A stretch of DNA of 6,283 bases, from positions 1 through 6,283 of the forward strand of contig CAZWNV010000175.1 in assembly GCA_964635265.1 (NCBI GenBank), written 5' to 3'. Of the stretch, positions 3,902 to 6,283 are shown one piece after another. The notes beneath the pieces are model-generated. The model saw only the letters and a program-made list of their open reading frames with translations, was not told the origin of the DNA and searched no databases. The stretch is from M55B175 sp964635265 (lineage in GTDB: Bacteria; Desulfobacterota; Desulfobacteria; Desulfobacterales; Desulfosalsimonadaceae). Made by a program: the position numbers and the translations under genes. How positions within the stretch are numbered: the stretch's first letter is position 1; every line of letters starts with the position of its first letter.

Positions 3902-6283
3902 AGCAGATTGAGTCCCTGCTGCCCGGAGCCATGCATGCGGACAGGCATGCGGCCAAAAGCGAACTCAAGCGCCTGCGGCGGCGGAAGAAGGCAGCAGACG
4001 AAGGCAGAGCGCTCAAGCGTCTGGAAACCCGTCTGCGTCGCTCCATGGCCCGCAAGCACAGGCGGCGGCAGAACCGTCCCGAGCTTTTCTACCCGCAGGA
4101 CCTGCCGATCGTCGAGAGAAAAGACGATATTGTCGCGGCCATTGCAGCCCATCAGGTGGTGGTTATATCCGGGGAGACCGGTTCCGGCAAAACCACCCAG
4201 CTTCCCAAGTTCTGCCTGGAAGCCGGCCGCGGCGTGGAAGGGGCGATCGGTTGCACCCAGCCCCGGCGGATAGCAGCGGTTACGGTGGCCAACCGCATTG
4301 CCGCCGAGCTTGGTGAAGAGCCGGGCCAATCCGTGGGCTACCAGATCCGCTTTCAGGACCGCTTCAACAAGGAGGACGGCTTTGTCAAGGTGATGACCGA
4401 CGGCATTCTGCTGGCGGAAGCCCAGGGAGACAAGTATTTAAACGACTATGACACGATCATTGTGGACGAGGCCCATGAGAGAAGCCTCAATATCGATTTT
4501 ATCCTGGGCATTCTCCGCCGGCTCTTAAAGACCCGCAAAGATCTCAAGCTGATTGTCACCTCCGCCACCATTGATACGGAAAAATTTTCCCGGGCTTTTG
4601 ATGATGCCCCGGTGATCGAGGTCTCCGGCCGCATGTATCCGGTGGATGTGCGCTACGAAGAGCCTGCGGGCGACAGCGGGGCCGATGAGCTCACCTACGT
4701 GGAAAGGGCCGTCGAGGCGGTGGATCGGGTCGCGGCGGAGAAGGTCCCCGGCGATATGCTCGTGTTCATGCCCACGGAGCAGGATATCCGGGAAACCTGC
4801 GAGATGCTGGAGGGGAGGGACTATCCCCATACGACGGTTCTTCCGCTTTATGCCCGGCTCTCCGCCGCCGACCAGATGCGGGTTTTCCAGTCCATGCCCG
4901 GCCGCAAGATCGTGGTGGCCACCAATGTGGCCGAGACCTCGATCACGGTGCCGGGCATCCGCTACGTGATTGACACGGGCCTTGCCCGGATCTCCCGGTA
5001 TGACCCCCGCTCCCGAACCACCCAGCTTCCGGTCTCGCCGATTTCCAGAAGCAGTGCCGATCAGCGCAAGGGACGCTGCGGCCGTGTGGAAAACGGGGTC
5101 TGCATTCGCCTGTATTCGGAGTTCGACTACGAGTCCCGCCCGCTGTTTACGCTGCCCGAGATCCAGCGCTCCAATCTGTCCGAGGTGATTCTGCGCATGC
5201 TCTCGCTGAACCTGGGCGATATCCAGACCTTCCCCTTTATTGACCCCCCGCCTGCCAGGCAGATCAAGGACGGGTTTGACCTGCTCCACGAACTCGGTGC
5301 GATTGCTCCGGCAGCCGGTAAAAAGAAGGCCGGGCAAAAGAGCGGCGGCGGACAGGACGTGCGGCTGACCCGGCAGGGGCGCCTCATGGCCGGCATTCCG
5401 CTGGATCCGCGCCTTTCGCGGATGCTGCTGGAGGCGGCATCCCGCGGCTGTCTGGCGGAAATGACGGTGATCGTCTCCGCCCTTACCATCATTGACCCCC
5501 GGGAGCGGCCGGAAGGGGCGGAGGAAAAGGCGAAGGCCGCCCACAAACGGTTTTTCGATCCGTCTTCGGATTTTGTTACATGGGTCGCCATCTGGCGCGC
5601 CTGCTTCGGGGCTCCTGCATTGGAACGGGCTTTTGTCCGGGCTAAAGAACTCAAGCGCTTCTGCCGGGAAAACTGGTTCTCCTTCAAGCGGATGCGGGAG
5701 TGGCAGGACGTGCACGAGCAGATCATCCTGATTTTAAACGAATCCGGCGTCTGCCGGGAGGCCGGGGAGCAGCCCGAGGCAGCGGCCGAAGGCGATCAGG
5801 ATTTCTCCGCGCACTACAGCGCGATCCACTGCTCCATCCTGAGCGGGTTTTTATCCAACATCGCGGTAAAAAAGGAGAAAAATCTATACCAGGCGGCCAG
5901 GAACCGGGAGATGATGATATTTCCGGGCTCCGGGGTGTTCGGCAGGGGCGGCCCCTGGCTTGTGGCCGCAGAGATGGTGGCCACCTCGCGGCTTTTCGGC
6001 AGAAACGTGGCCAATATCGATCGCGGCTGGCTGGAGCCGATAGGCCGCGGGCTCTGCCGCTATACCTACCGCAGTCCCCGGTGGGAAAAAAAGCGCGAGG
6101 CGGTGATGGCCGACGAGCAGGTCTCGCTTTTCGGCCTGATTGTGGAGCCGGGTCGTCCCCGTCCCTACGGGCCGGTGGATCCGGAAGGGGCTTCCGAGAT
6201 TTTTATCCGCGAGGCCCTGATAGGTGGCGAGGTGAAAAAGGAGCTGCCGTTCATGCAGCATAACCGGGAGCAGGTGGCGGCCA
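3880..6283 (+). CDS. hrpA: ATP-dependent RNA helicase HrpA, DEAH box (3' end outside window)
   Basis: The frame is open from ATG 3880 to the window end: 801 of the roughly 1300 residues usual for bacterial HrpA. After a basic N-terminal region (about 1-80, with runs such as R-L-R-R-R-K-K) come Walker A G98-E-T-G-S-G-K-T105, motif Ia T126-Q-P-R-R, D196-E-A-H199, S228-A-T230, motif V T348-N-V-A-E-T-S, and motif VI Q395-R-K-G-R-C-G-R402. The helicase-associated region follows (L496-T-R-Q-G-R-L onward, D-P-R-E-R-P), then the OB-fold part with F-P-G-S-G-V-F. The C-terminal DUF3418-type part is mostly missing. HrpA is a cytosolic 3'-5' RNA helicase; in E. coli it has been linked to mRNA processing and rescue of collided ribosomes. 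A Lys/Gly-rich insert lies at about 476-494. The start is inferred from N-terminal length similar to E. coli HrpA (Walker A near residue 95-100); the Shine-Dalgarno is weak, and a TTG at 3862 is an in-frame alternative. The in-frame stop before it is TAA 3826-3828. No frameshift is seen. Confidence 0.95.
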   Translation, partial: MEPSEKIKQIESLLPGAMHADRHAAKSELKRLRRRKKAADEGRALKRLETRLRRSMARKHRRRQNRPELFYPQDLPIVERKDDIVAAIAAHQVVVISGETGSGKTTQLPKFCLEAGRGVEGAIGCTQPRRIAAVTVANRIAAELGEEPGQSVGYQIRFQDRFNKEDGFVKVMTDGILLAEAQGDKYLNDYDTIIVDEAHERSLNIDFILGILRRLLKTRKDLKLIVTSATIDTEKFSRAFDDAPVIEVSGRMYPVDVRYEEPAGDSGADELTYVERAVEAVDRVAAEKVPGDMLVFMPTEQDIRETCEMLEGRDYPHTTVLPLYARLSAADQMRVFQSMPGRKIVVATNVAETSITVPGIRYVIDTGLARISRYDPRSRTTQLPVSPISRSSADQRKGRCGRVENGVCIRLYSEFDYESRPLFTLPEIQRSNLSEVILRMLSLNLGDIQTFPFIDPPPARQIKDGFDLLHELGAIAPAAGKKKAGQKSGGGQDVRLTRQGRLMAGIPLDPRLSRMLLEAASRGCLAEMTVIVSALTIIDPRERPEGAEEKAKAAHKRFFDPSSDFVTWVAIWRACFGAPALERAFVRAKELKRFCRENWFSFKRMREWQDVHEQIILILNESGVCREAGEQPEAAAEGDQDFSAHYSAIHCSILSGFLSNIAVKKEKNLYQAARNREMMIFPGSGVFGRGGPWLVAAEMVATSRLFGRNVANIDRGWLEPIGRGLCRYTYRSPRWEKKREAVMADEQVSLFGLIVEPGRPRPYGPVDPEGASEIFIREALIGGEVKKELPFMQHNREQVAA

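Noticed and set aside
4525..5715. A 396-codon open frame on the minus strand inside hrpA
   Set aside because: It lies opposite the helicase core, whose motifs are intact and in one frame. The antisense product is rich in His, Gly, Pro and Arg, typical of a shadow of GC-rich coding DNA.

Overview
This is a gene-dense, GC-rich bacterial chromosomal segment. It reads as an ordinary core/signalling neighbourhood, not a mobile or defence island: I see no transposase, integrase, tRNA, rRNA or CRISPR array. The style of the sensor kinase (soluble PAS-PAS kinase with an A-H-x-F-N-N H-box), the separate receiver-HD-GYP regulator and the long bacterial HrpA helicase would fit a Deltaproteobacterium of the Desulfobacterales type. 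That placement is an inference from protein style only.

Layout: (1) 1-234, plus strand: C-terminal end of a MarC-family membrane protein, cut by the window start. (2) 249-3588, minus strand: three genes in one direction, transcribed from right to left. They are a cytosolic PAS-PAS histidine kinase (1990-3588), a receiver-HD-GYP response regulator predicted to degrade cyclic di-GMP (727-1932), and a YjbQ/UPF0047 protein (249-665). The gaps are 57 and 61 bases, so a shared transcript is plausible. The 61-base gap holds a 6-bp-stem hairpin on the regulator's stop codon and a three-copy 11-bp tandem repeat whose last, one-base-variant copy supplies the Shine-Dalgarno of the YjbQ gene. (3) 3589-3879: a 291-base divergent intergenic region with a weak promoter candidate for the kinase operon, a possible 19-codon leader ORF and a 14-bp perfect palindrome just before the helicase start. 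(4) 3880-6283, plus strand: a DEAH-box RNA helicase HrpA, open to the window end, with about 801 residues of a protein family that is usually near 1300 residues.

How they work together: the kinase and regulator form a probable two-component pair in which an intracellular signal read by two PAS domains would control the HD-GYP phosphodiesterase. The most notable sequence detail is that the acidic residue normally following the phospho-accepting histidine is asparagine in this kinase (H293-N294), which could lower kinase activity. MarC converges on the yjbQ end with only 14 bases between them, and hrpA is divergent from the kinase operon; no functional link of either to the signalling pair is shown. 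I found no convincing previously undescribed system.
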